In this document: positions 8,125 through 15,306 of the stretch, piece after piece | How the letters are laid out: each line of letters begins with the position of its first letter | Position numbering within the stretch: the first letter of the stretch is position 1 | Source: Firmicutes bacterium UBA4882 | Lineage (GTDB): Bacteria; Bacillota; UBA4882 | NCBI GenBank assembly: GCA_002399265.1 | Contig: DHDG01000003.1 | Coordinates: 46,749 to 67,707, forward strand | Length of the DNA stretch: 20,959 bases | Direction: 5' to 3' | The notes under the pieces: model-generated | What the model was told of the DNA's origin: nothing | The model's input: the letters and a program-made list of their open reading frames with translations, nothing else | Database searches by the model: none | Made by a program: the position numbers and the translations under genes

Positions 8125-8157
8125 ATCATAGCATGTTTAGCCCGGATCGCTTGTCGT
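8125..8157 (-). promoter_or_regulatory. Candidate Spo0A-type sigma-A promoter for spoIIE (21-bp spacer)
   Basis: The minus strand has TATGAT (8130-8125, 5 of 6 to TATAAT) preceded by TGC, an extended -10. ACGACA (8157-8152, 4 of 6 to TTGACA) lies 21 bases upstream. Bacillus spoIIE and spoIIG promoters have this overlong spacer and need Spo0A bound over the -35. Here AACGACA overlaps the -35 and matches the reversed 0A-box TTCGACA at 5 of 7 positions. Transcription would start near 8118, about 40 bases before the start codon. Confidence 0.45.
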
Positions 8158-8259
8158 TTTTACGCGGTTCCGTTTCCCGTAATTCCGGCACCAACCGTTA
8201 CAGGACACCAAAGTAACAAAAAGGGGCGTTTGTTGCAGTTTCTTAAGGTATTTCTCGTG

Positions 8260-8550
8260 CTATTTCCTGATAAACTCCGGAATTGTCGTCCATAACATCA
8301 CAACCCCAATGCCCAGGAAGAAGAGAGCTGATATCAGATGCATGTAGCGCTCCGGTATGTAACGCGTTACAAACTCGCCCAGGAAGGCTCCCATAAAAGT
8401 GACTACCACCAGCGCCAGCGACGCTCCTAAAAAAATCGGGATCGGCGCTTTGTGCCTGGCAACAAGTGTGAAGACACTCAGTTGGGTTTTGTCTCCTAAT
8501 TCAGCCAAAAACAGCATCCCGAAAGACAGAAAAAACAATTTCCAGTTCAC
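8260..8550 (-). CDS. TMEM165/GDT1 (UPF0016) family membrane protein, single-repeat form
   Basis: The family transports cations, mainly Mn2+ and Ca2+; bacterial members are linked to manganese export. At 96 residues this is one half-repeat: three hydrophobic segments (about 5-15, 36-60 and 70-88) and the signature E-x-G-D-K-T as ELGDKTQ at 17-23. Full-length members carry two such repeats; half-size ones are expected to pair as homo- or heterodimers. No second half-gene lies next to it here. The start is GTG 8550, with GGAGG 7-8 bases upstream; the TTG at 8556 is only a base from that site. It is divergent from lemA and upstream of spoIIE on the same strand. I see no yybP-ykoY manganese riboswitch in the 5' region. 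The family call is firm; the substrate is inference. Confidence 0.88.
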   Translation of the reverse strand: MNWKLFFLSFGMLFLAELGDKTQLSVFTLVARHKAPIPIFLGASLALVVVTFMGAFLGEFVTRYIPERYMHLISALFFLGIGVVMLWTTIPEFIRK

Positions 8551-8567
8551 GATCAACCCTCCAAATT

Positions 8568-8588
8568 ATGTTCTGCATCATGTTCTGC
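8568..8588. repeat. Direct repeat ATGTTCTGC x2 in the divergent intergenic region
   Basis: ATGTTCTGC occurs at 8568-8576 and 8580-8588, a 12-base period, just upstream of the ribosome binding site of the UPF0016 gene. It could be an operator half-site pair or chance. No match to a known Mn regulator box was recognised. Confidence 0.5.
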
Positions 8589-8621
8589 GTGCGTGCATAA
8601 TGTCCTTAGTATATAATATCA

Positions 8622-8650
8622 ATTATACAGTAGTATGAAACAATTGTATG
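8622..8650 (-). promoter_or_regulatory. Candidate promoter for the UPF0016 gene
   Basis: The minus strand has a perfect TATAAT (8627-8622) with CATACA (8650-8645; only 3 of 6 to the -35 consensus) 17 bases upstream. The stretch 8600-8645 is strongly AT-rich and sits between divergent genes. A second TATAAT lies on the plus strand at 8612-8617 without a credible -35. Confidence 0.35.
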
Positions 8651-8660
8651 CCTATTCCGT

Positions 8661-8689
8661 TTGATTAATCAGGATCAGCCAATTACTAT
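8661..8689 (+). promoter_or_regulatory. Candidate promoter for the lemA operon
   Basis: TTGATT (8661-8666) and TACTAT (8684-8689) are separated by 17 bases. Each matches its sigma-A hexamer at 4 of 6 positions. The start of transcription would be near 8696, about 20 bases before the lemA start, so the leader just includes the GAGAGGAG ribosome binding site. Confidence 0.35.
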
Positions 8690-8718
8690 CTGGCACATTT
8701 TCGAGAGGAGTGTTTTCG

Positions 8719-9303
8719 TTGAAGAAAGGTTGTTTATTTGCTGCTGTTGGTGTCGGAATTATTGTTCTCTTAGCGATCATTTTGGTATCACAATACATCG
8801 GAATCAGGAATCATATTGTCACTGCCGACGAAGGCATTAATGGCGCGTGGGCCCAGGTTGACAACGTTTTGCAGCGCCGCGCTGATTTGATTCCCAATCT
8901 GGTAGCCACTGTCAAAGGCTACGCTGCTCATGAGAGCGAAGTTTTCACAGCCATTGCGGATGCACGCAGCAAAATGGCAGGTGCCGGCACAATTGACGAA
9001 AAAGCAGAAGCCGCTACTGAATTTGAAGGTGCCTTATCCAGATTGCTGGTCGTAATCGAGAATTATCCGCAGCTGAAAGCGGATGCCAGTTTTATCAGGC
9101 TTCAGGACGAACTCGCCGGCACTGAGAATCGCTTGACCGTTGAGCGCATGCGCTATAACGACTTGGTCCGCGATTACAATGCCTATATCCGTCGTTTTCC
9201 GCAATCGATTATTGCCGGTATGATGAATGCCATAGCACGCACTTATTTTGAAATCGCAGAGTCTGCCAGGCAGGCTCCGGTGGTAGATTTCAATACCCCT
9301 TAA
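8719..9303 (+). CDS. lemA: LemA family protein
   Basis: LemA proteins are membrane-anchored, mostly helical proteins of unsettled function. They are common in bacteria and often encoded with TPM-domain proteins. The start is TTG 8719, 8 bases after GGAG; the GTG at 8710 overlaps that site. The 194-residue product opens MKKG, has one membrane segment at about 5-24, and then carries the family hallmark: an AWAQVDNVLQRRADLIPNLV segment (about 44-63) followed by VKGYAAHE. The later conserved stretch LTVERMRYNDLVRDYN and FP are also present (about 138-160). It is the first gene of a three-gene plus-strand operon, and the next gene starts 24 bases after its stop. A role at the envelope is likely from the anchor and the neighbours; no biochemical activity can be read from the sequence. 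Confidence 0.93.
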   Translation: MKKGCLFAAVGVGIIVLLAIILVSQYIGIRNHIVTADEGINGAWAQVDNVLQRRADLIPNLVATVKGYAAHESEVFTAIADARSKMAGAGTIDEKAEAATEFEGALSRLLVVIENYPQLKADASFIRLQDELAGTENRLTVERMRYNDLVRDYNAYIRRFPQSIIAGMMNAIARTYFEIAESARQAPVVDFNTP

Positions 9304-9327
9304 CAATGAAGGGTTCAACAACTGGGG

Positions 9328-10176
9328 GTGAATGCACTGTACAATTCACGTTTTAAAGTTGCCGCTTTCGTCTTGCTTTTCGCCGGGCTGCTCCTATTCG
9401 GTGCCGCCCCTGCTGGCGCAGAAACTCCCATTCCTGAATTAACCGGGCGGATCGTAGACGGCGGTGGGATGCTCAGTTATGGAGCAAAAGAATCTCTGAC
9501 CAATCTCTTGGAGGCTTATGAACAGGCTACGACTAATCAGATTGTAGTCGCCACCATTCCGAGCCTCGAAAATGAAGAAATTGAGCAATTTTCCATTCGT
9601 CTGGCCGACGCTTGGCAAATAGGGCAAGCCGGCAAAGATAACGGGGCCATTCTGCTGATAGCGCGCGATGACCGCAGGATGCGCATTGAAATTGGCTATG
9701 GTCTTGAAGGCGTCATCAATGATGCCCGTGCCGGAGACATCCTTCGCGACGTACTGATTCCGGCATTCCAGCGCGGAGACTACGATACCGGCGTCACAGA
9801 ATCTGTTTCAGCCATGATTCGCCACATCTCGCCGGATTTCGAGTACGAAGGACTGGCAGATGTAAATATGGACGGCGACAATGAAGTCGGATCTGTCTTT
9901 GGAGGACTCTTCTCCCTATTCGCAGTTATTATGATCGTACTTGGGGCACTTGGCGGAAGGAGTAAACGCCACTACAAGCGCGGCCTGACCTCCTCAATTG
10001 GCCAGGCAATCCTGTGGAGCCTTTTGTCAAGCAGTTCCAGCAGTAACCGCAATCGTCACCGCGGAGGCGGAGGCTTCGGCGGATTTGGCGGCGGTGGAGG
10101 CTTTGGCGGAGGTGGGGGCGGTTTCAGCGGTGGCGGCGGAGGATTTGGCGGTGGCGGCGCCAGTGGGAGATGGTAA
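9328..10176 (+). CDS. Membrane-anchored TPM-domain protein with Gly-rich tail (YgcG-like)
   Basis: A TPM-domain (PF04536) protein whose domain lies outside the cytoplasmic membrane. It has 282 residues: a signal peptide (1-31, cleavage likely after AGA), a TPM domain (about 36-170) with the characteristic DNGAILLIARDDRRMRIEIG core at 104-123 and GYGLEG, one membrane segment (about 188-209), a basic stretch (RSKRHYKR), a Ser run and a Gly-rich tail (246-282) made of GGGG(F/S)GG units ending in ASGRW. Plant and bacterial TPM proteins have been reported to act as phosphatases or assembly factors. The role of the operon type lemA-TPM is unknown. The GTG start overlaps a GGGGG tract, so the true start may differ by a few codons. 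The tail's low-complexity DNA spans about 10060-10165. Confidence 0.9.
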   Translation: MNALYNSRFKVAAFVLLFAGLLLFGAAPAGAETPIPELTGRIVDGGGMLSYGAKESLTNLLEAYEQATTNQIVVATIPSLENEEIEQFSIRLADAWQIGQAGKDNGAILLIARDDRRMRIEIGYGLEGVINDARAGDILRDVLIPAFQRGDYDTGVTESVSAMIRHISPDFEYEGLADVNMDGDNEVGSVFGGLFSLFAVIMIVLGALGGRSKRHYKRGLTSSIGQAILWSLLSSSSSSNRNRHRGGGGFGGFGGGGGFGGGGGGFSGGGGGFGGGGASGRW

Positions 10177-10179
10177 ACG

Positions 10180-10632
10180 ATGAGTGCTGATAAAGTGAAA
10201 AGCAAATTCCTCAGCAATAGCGAACTGGAACAAGTGATGAATGCTATTGCCGAAGCGGAAAGGGCCACCTCAGGTGAAATCCGGGTGCATCTCGAGTCAC
10301 ACTGTGACAAGGATCCCTTCGGGCGGGCAACCGAGGTTTTTAGTAAGCTGCGCATGGAACGCACTGCCCTGCGCAATGGCGTCCTCATTTACGTAGCCGC
10401 CCACGACCACCAATTTGCCATCATTGGCGATCAGGGCATTAACGATGCCGTCTCAAATGGATTTTGGGAAGCAACACGTGACGCGATGATCATGCACTTT
10501 AAGAACGGTCGGTTCTGCGAGGGCCTCTGTGCCGGATTGCAGGCCGCCGGCCAAGCACTCAGCAAGTATTTCCCGTATCAGGGCACCAAAGATGTTAATG
10601 AGCTGAGTGATGAGATTTCTGAGGGGCATTAA
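10180..10632 (+). CDS. Small soluble TPM-domain protein
   Basis: A 150-residue protein with no signal peptide or membrane segment, so probably cytosolic, unlike its neighbour. It shows the core of the short TPM branch: SGEIRVHLE (about 31-39), a middle RTALRNGVLIYVAAHDHQFA segment (61-80), GDQGIND (83-89) and FWEATRDAM...FKNGRFCEGL (about 95-116). The start is ATG 10180, three bases after the previous stop and preceded by GGGAGATGG, so translation is likely coupled. The cysteine at residue 42 and those near 113 and 117 are isolated and do not form a metal motif. It is the last gene of the lemA operon and is followed by a small hairpin (10635-10649) and a strong terminator. Function is not known; the constant pairing suggests it works with LemA and the membrane TPM protein from the cytosolic side (inference). 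Confidence 0.87.
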   Translation: MSADKVKSKFLSNSELEQVMNAIAEAERATSGEIRVHLESHCDKDPFGRATEVFSKLRMERTALRNGVLIYVAAHDHQFAIIGDQGINDAVSNGFWEATRDAMIMHFKNGRFCEGLCAGLQAAGQALSKYFPYQGTKDVNELSDEISEGH

Positions 10633-10681
10633 TCGGGATTTTTAATCCCCCAGGGCACAACTTCAATCTGAAAATTAATCA

Positions 10682-10722
10682 AAAATGCACCCGCATCAAC
10701 GGTTGTTGATCGGGTGCATTTT
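10682..10722 (+). terminator. Rho-independent terminator of the lemA operon
   Basis: AAAATGCACCCG (10682-10693) pairs with CGGGTGCATTTT (10711-10722). Inside it ATCAAC and GTTGAT extend the stem around a GGTT loop, leaving one unpaired base. The stem ends in a TTTT run on the plus strand and AAAA on the other side, so it could act in both directions. It separates the lemA operon from the lipoprotein gene. Confidence 0.88.
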
Positions 10723-10866
10723 GGTGCATACGAGCACATTTCAAATAAATATCAATTCATACCCCTTATCAACCACCCTCAACCAGCCGATGTATTTATT
10801 ACAGTATCCCTATCAATAAATAGTCTGAATGCAAAAATAGTTTGGATTGCAGAGGAGGTCGCTTAC

Positions 10867-11436
10867 ATGAAAAAGTTGCGCATAATTACCCTTGTTGCCA
10901 TTTTAGCCTTGGCCCTGCTCATGACGGGCTGTTTTAGTAGTCCAGGGGAAGACCTTATTGGCACTTGGGTCTCCGAGCCATTTGATGCAGATGGGCTTGG
11001 TGCAGTAGCCATGACCATTGAGATTAAGGCCAATCCCTTCCATCTGCCGATGCTAGTCGCGCACGCCTATGCGTACAACGCCACGGTAACATACGGGGGG
11101 TTGCAATGGATCATTCCGATACCAAACGATGAGCAGCGCAAAGAACTCCTAAGTCTGCTGACCGATGCTCTAAATGAGAATGAACTTGATGAAGAGGATC
11201 TGCCTGACTTTCCCGCCTTTGGCTGGGCTTGTGTCTCTTTGTTTGGTCAAATCACAAAAGAGATGGCGGGCGTCTACTATCCTGCCACGACGGTCGGCGA
11301 AGAACCGACCTTACCGATGCCCGCGCTGTTTATGCAGGGCAACTTCACTGCCGGTACCGGCTTCATAATGGAAGTCATGATCGGTACTAATATCGCGATT
11401 CCTGACATTCGTTTCACACCTGCTTCCGGCAATTAA
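10867..11436 (+). CDS. Lipoprotein of unknown function
   Basis: I do not recognise this family. The start is ATG 10867, with GGAGG 8 bases upstream; the same frame is open further upstream, but that part has no ribosome binding site and overlaps the terminator. The 189-residue product has a basic N-terminus (MKKLR), a hydrophobic segment and a lipobox LMTGC with Cys22, so it should be lipid-modified and anchored outside the cytoplasmic membrane. The mature part begins FSSPGEDLIGTWVSE; an (I/L)xGTW opening is seen in some lipocalin-like and small secreted beta proteins, but this is not enough to assign a fold. It is acidic in the middle (NENELDEEDLPD, about 103-114) and has a single Cys (127) besides the lipobox. 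It is a lone gene, bounded by terminators on both sides. Alternatively it could be a lineage-specific surface protein. Confidence 0.85.
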   Translation: MKKLRIITLVAILALALLMTGCFSSPGEDLIGTWVSEPFDADGLGAVAMTIEIKANPFHLPMLVAHAYAYNATVTYGGLQWIIPIPNDEQRKELLSLLTDALNENELDEEDLPDFPAFGWACVSLFGQITKEMAGVYYPATTVGEEPTLPMPALFMQGNFTAGTGFIMEVMIGTNIAIPDIRFTPASGN

Positions 11437-11470
11437 GACGGCAACAACCGCCTTTTCCAGCAGCTCATTT

Positions 11471-11504
11471 GAAGACCGGCCTGGATAAATCCAGGCCGGT
11501 CTTC
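11471..11504. terminator. Bidirectional terminator between the lipoprotein gene and pepF
   Basis: A perfect 14-bp inverted repeat (GAAGACCGGCCTGG at 11471-11484, its complement at 11491-11504) surrounds the loop ATAAAT. It lies between the convergent stops of the lipoprotein gene (11436) and the second pepF (11515). T-tracts are poor on both sides, so termination strength is uncertain. Confidence 0.75.
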
Positions 11505-11514
11505 GTCGTATGCC

Positions 11515-13329
11515 TCAACGCTCCAGTAAATTTTCCATTTCCTCAAGTGTAGTGCGGAAGACATCCAACGCCATGCGCACCGGCTCCGGAGAAGTCATAT
11601 CGACGCCCGCTTCCCTGAGGACATCGATGGGATATTTGGATTCGCCGCTGGACAGGAAGTTGATATAGCGTTTCACTGCCGGAGCGCCTTCCTTGAGAAT
11701 TTGCTGCGAGAGCGCCACCGCAGCGGAGAATCCAGTAGCATACTGGTAAACGTAGAACGGTGTGTAAAAGTGCGGAATGCGAGCCCACTCCAGATCGATA
11801 TGGGCATCAACCGTCATGTCCGGGCCATAATAAGCTACATTCAGATCATGATAGACTGCGCACAGAGCGTCGGCACCCAAGGCTTCGCCAGCTTCCACTT
11901 TATAATGGACAATCTTCTCAAACTCCGCAAACATCGTCTGACGGAAGACCGTGCCCCGGAACTGTTCGAGATAATGGTTGAGCAAGAACAGTCGCATCGC
12001 CTTATCCGTGGTCTTCTTGAGCAGATGGTCGAGCAGCAGGCATTCATTCAGTGTGGACGCCACTTCGGCCAAGAAAATACTATAGCCGGAATACACATGC
12101 GGCTGGTGCTTAAAGCTGTGCCAGGTATGCAGAGAGTGACCCATCTCATGGGCCAGGGTAAACATGTTATCAAGGGACTCGTTATAATTCAGAAGCACAA
12201 ACGGCGGACCAGGATAGGCACCCCAGGAATAGGCTCCGGAGGTCTTGCCCTGATTTTCCAGCACGTCGATCCAACCGCCCTCCATGCCCTCTCTCAGAAC
12301 CTTGACATAATCCTGGCCGAGCGGTGCCAGTCCGGCCGCAACCGTCTCTTTGGCTTCCCGGAAAGGTACTTTAATGTCAACGCCCTTGATGATCGGAGTA
12401 TAGATATCGTACATATGCAGGTCATCATATCCCAGCGCCTCTTTGCGCAAACGCACATAGCGGTGCATCAGCGGATTATGATCATGAACGGCTTCAATTA
12501 AGCGATCGTACACTGCCTCCGGGATATTGTTTTCATCCAGGAAGTACGCCCGGGAGGTGGCATAGTGGCGCGCTCTTGAAGTGAAAACATCCTTTTTGAC
12601 ACTGCTCATCAAGCAGGTTGCCAGCGTGTTACGCTGCCTATTGTACGTTCCATAGAGTGTCTCGAAAGCATCGCGGCGCACCCGGCGATCACGGCTTTCC
12701 ACAAACTGAATATAGCGGCCTTTGGTTAATTCCACTTCGTTACCGTCCTCGTCCTTAATCGAGGGAAATTTCAGATCCGCATTATTGATCATGGTAAAGA
12801 TATTCTGGGGGGCCCCGGTCACTTCTCCACTCATCGCCATGATGCGTTCTTCGTTGGCTGAGAGGGTATGGGCTTTACGTCGCACCAATTCCATGATGAA
12901 GTGCCGGTAGAGTTCCAGTTTGGGTTCTTCGGTAAAGAAGCGCGCCAGCGTTTCTTCCGGTATGTTAAGTAATTCGGGAGTCAGATAAGAACCCGCACTT
13001 GAGATCTCGACGATCAGCGCCTGAGCGCGATCGGTCAGGATCTGATAATGGGAATTGGCATTATCCTCGTCTTTGCGCATTTTAGCATAGGTGAATACCC
13101 GCGCCAGTTTCTCTCTGATGGAGTCCTGCAAAACCATTGCCTGATAAAAAGTATCGGCAGATTCCGCCAACCGGCCCTGAAACTTGGCCATGCGCGCCCC
13201 CATTTCTTTCACGGCGCTAAATTCCGCTTCCCAGGCGTTGTCACTCGCGTAAAGCTGTTCGAGTTGCCACTTCATTGCGGCCGGTATCTCCGCCCTGCTC
13301 GGTAGGACGTTTCCTTTTATAGATGTCAA
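11515..13329 (-). CDS. pepF: Oligoendopeptidase F, tandem copy 1 (downstream)
   Basis: Cytosolic M3-family zinc metallopeptidase that cleaves short peptides of roughly 7-17 residues. The 604-residue product has the M3 oligoendopeptidase N-terminal domain and the catalytic site HEMGH at 394-398, with the third zinc ligand Glu422 in AEVAST. The conserved YNESLDNMFTLAHEMGH and FYVYQYATGFSAA (524-536) segments are also present. The start is TTG 13329, with AGGAGG 7 bases upstream; no ATG lies in a better position. It follows the other copy by 61 bases. By my residue-by-residue comparison the two differ at about 111 of 604 positions (about 82% identity) without any gap. Both keep every catalytic residue, so both should be active. 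It is the last gene of the run and ends at a terminator hairpin. Confidence 0.96.
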   Translation of the reverse strand: MTSIKGNVLPSRAEIPAAMKWQLEQLYASDNAWEAEFSAVKEMGARMAKFQGRLAESADTFYQAMVLQDSIREKLARVFTYAKMRKDEDNANSHYQILTDRAQALIVEISSAGSYLTPELLNIPEETLARFFTEEPKLELYRHFIMELVRRKAHTLSANEERIMAMSGEVTGAPQNIFTMINNADLKFPSIKDEDGNEVELTKGRYIQFVESRDRRVRRDAFETLYGTYNRQRNTLATCLMSSVKKDVFTSRARHYATSRAYFLDENNIPEAVYDRLIEAVHDHNPLMHRYVRLRKEALGYDDLHMYDIYTPIIKGVDIKVPFREAKETVAAGLAPLGQDYVKVLREGMEGGWIDVLENQGKTSGAYSWGAYPGPPFVLLNYNESLDNMFTLAHEMGHSLHTWHSFKHQPHVYSGYSIFLAEVASTLNECLLLDHLLKKTTDKAMRLFLLNHYLEQFRGTVFRQTMFAEFEKIVHYKVEAGEALGADALCAVYHDLNVAYYGPDMTVDAHIDLEWARIPHFYTPFYVYQYATGFSAAVALSQQILKEGAPAVKRYINFLSSGESKYPIDVLREAGVDMTSPEPVRMALDVFRTTLEEMENLLER

Positions 13330-13353
13330 TGCGCTTCCTCCTCCTACGACTTT

Positions 13354-13389
13354 TGATTATTGCACGCGTATTGTGATTATTGCACACGT
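13354..13389. repeat. Direct repeat between the two pepF genes
   Basis: TGATTATTGCACGCGT (13354-13369) and TGATTATTGCACACGT (13374-13389) match at 15 of 16 bases with a 20-base period. They fill most of the 61-base gap between the pepF copies, ending at the stop codon of the upstream copy. Each unit ends in a small palindrome (ACGCGT, ACACGTGT). The phase of about two helical turns would suit side-by-side protein binding, but no known site was recognised. Confidence 0.75.
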
Positions 13390-13390
13390 G

Positions 13391-15205
13391 TCAGCGTTCC
13401 AGCAGGTTTTCCATTTCCTCAAGTGTAGTGCGGAAGACCTCCAAAGCCATGCGTACCGGTTCCGGAGAGGTCATGTCCACGCCTGCATCTTTGAGGGTAT
13501 CGATGGGGTATTTGGATTCGCCGCTGGACAAGAAGTTGATATAGCGCTTCACTGCCGGTGCGCCTTCTTTCAGGATCTGCTGCGAAAGCGCTACCGCCGC
13601 GGAGAATCCAGTCGCGTACTGGTAGACGTAAAATGGCATATAAAAATGCGGGATGCGGCCCCATTCCAGATCGATCAGTGCATCGACCGTCATCTCCGGA
13701 CCGTAATAAGCCACATTCAGATCATGATAGATTGCGCTCAGGGCATCGGCGCCCAAGGCTTCCCCGCCTTCCACTTTGGCATGGATAATTTGCTCAAATT
13801 CTGCAAACATTGTCTGACGGAAGACCGTGCCGCGGAACTGCTCGAGATAATGGTTGAGCAAGTACAGCCGCGTCGTCTTATCAGTGGCCTTCTTGATCAA
13901 ATGGTCGAGCAGCAAACATTCATTCAGGGTGGATGCTACTTCGGCCAGGAAAATGCGATGCCCGGAATAGATATGCGGCTGATGCTTAAAGCTGTACCAA
14001 CCGTGCATAGCATGGCCCATTTCATGGGCCAGCGTAAACATATCATCCAAAGAATCATTATAGTTCAGTAAGACAAACGGGGGTCCGGGATAGACGGACG
14101 CACAATAGGCTCCAGTAGTCTTGCCCAGGTTTTCGGGGACGTCGATCCAACCACCGTCCATGCCATCCGCCAGAGCCTTAACATAATCCGGGCCGAGCGG
14201 CGTCATGCCGGCCGCCACCGTCTTTTTGGCTTCCTCGAAAGATACCTTAATGTCAACGCCCTTCACGATCGGGGTGTAGATATCATACATGTGCAGATCG
14301 CCGAATCCCAGCGCCTCTTTGCGTAGTCGCATATAGCGGTGCACCAGCGGGTTATGTTCATGAACAACTTCAATCAGCTGATCGTATACTGCTTCCGGAA
14401 TATTATTGTCATCCAGATAAAACGCTCGCGAAGTGGGATAATGGCGCGCTCTGGAGAGGAAAATGTCCTTTTTGACACTGCTCATTAAGCAGGTTGCCAG
14501 CGTGTTGCGCTGCTTGTTGTATGTGCCATAGAGTGTTTCGAAGGCATCGCGGCGTACCCGGCGATCCCGGTTTTCCATGAACTGAATATAGCGGCCTTCG
14601 GATAATTCGACTTCGTTGCCATCCGCATCCTTAATAGAGGGAAATTTCAGGTCGGCATTCGTGATCATGGAGTAGATGTCATCAGGTGCACTGGTCACTT
14701 CTCCGCTCATGGCGATGAGGCGTTCTTCGCTGACTGAAAGGGTATGGGCTTTGCGCCTGACTAATTCCATGATGAAGTGGCGGTAAAGCTCCAGCCTTGG
14801 CTCTTCGGCAAAGAACCGGGCCAGTGTTTCTTCCGGTATGCCCAGCAATTCGGGAGTCAGATAAGAGGCTGCGCTCGATACCTCGACAAACAAGGCCTGC
14901 GCCCGATCCGTTAGAATCTGGTAATGCGCATTGGTATTATCCTCGTCTTTGCGCATTGATGCATAAGCATATACCCGATAGATTTTCTCGCGGAGTGAGT
15001 CCTGCAAAACGGTAATCTGATAAAAGGTCTGGGCTGATTCCGCCAGCCGGCCCTGGAACCCGGCAATTTGCGCGCCTATTTCTTTGACGCCGGCAAATTC
15101 CCTTTCCCAGAGGTCATCATTTGCGTAAATCTTTTCGATTTGCCATTTCAGGGCGGCTGGTACTTCCGCTCTGCTCGGCAACTTGTTACCCTTTTCCAAT
15201 GGCAA
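13391..15205 (-). CDS. pepF: Oligoendopeptidase F, tandem copy 2 (upstream)
   Basis: Second M3-family oligoendopeptidase, again 604 residues, with HEMGH at 394-398 and Glu422 conserved. It starts at TTG 15205, with GGAGG 7 bases upstream, the same start type as its twin. Differences from the other copy are concentrated at the N-terminus (about 19 of the first 50 residues) and are rare in the last 104 (about 8). Around the active site AYCASVYPGPP replaces AYSWGAYPGPP, and HAMHGWYSF replaces HSLHTWHSF, so substrate choice may differ. It lies 101 bases after the epimerase gene and may be expressed from its own promoter or with it; TTGAAC near 15250 has no good -10 partner. Confidence 0.96.
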   Translation of the reverse strand: MPLEKGNKLPSRAEVPAALKWQIEKIYANDDLWEREFAGVKEIGAQIAGFQGRLAESAQTFYQITVLQDSLREKIYRVYAYASMRKDEDNTNAHYQILTDRAQALFVEVSSAASYLTPELLGIPEETLARFFAEEPRLELYRHFIMELVRRKAHTLSVSEERLIAMSGEVTSAPDDIYSMITNADLKFPSIKDADGNEVELSEGRYIQFMENRDRRVRRDAFETLYGTYNKQRNTLATCLMSSVKKDIFLSRARHYPTSRAFYLDDNNIPEAVYDQLIEVVHEHNPLVHRYMRLRKEALGFGDLHMYDIYTPIVKGVDIKVSFEEAKKTVAAGMTPLGPDYVKALADGMDGGWIDVPENLGKTTGAYCASVYPGPPFVLLNYNDSLDDMFTLAHEMGHAMHGWYSFKHQPHIYSGHRIFLAEVASTLNECLLLDHLIKKATDKTTRLYLLNHYLEQFRGTVFRQTMFAEFEQIIHAKVEGGEALGADALSAIYHDLNVAYYGPEMTVDALIDLEWGRIPHFYMPFYVYQYATGFSAAVALSQQILKEGAPAVKRYINFLSSGESKYPIDTLKDAGVDMTSPEPVRMALEVFRTTLEEMENLLER

Positions 15206-15306
15206 TCCGTCTCCTCCTCCTATGCTTATGAGTAAATGAATACTCTGCGTTCAATATCCTTGTTTCATACCCTTGATAATGCTCCACTTTATATTTCAGG
15301 ATTGTA

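Noticed and set aside
10027..10388. Minus-strand frames rich in Pro or Ala opposite the Gly-rich tail of the TPM protein
   Set aside because: They are direct shadows of the GGN-repeat DNA on the other strand.
10714..10866. Upstream extension of the lipoprotein frame to an ATG at 10714
   Set aside because: It would start inside the terminator stem and bury the signal peptide. ATG 10867 has a GGAGG site and gives a proper lipoprotein signal.
11701..14071. Long plus-strand open frames opposite both pepF genes (266 codons at 11701-12501, 232 codons at 13373-14071) with similar translations
   Set aside because: They lie antisense to two paralogous genes in the same relative frame, so their similarity is inherited from pepF. 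They have no ribosome binding site or recognisable domain.
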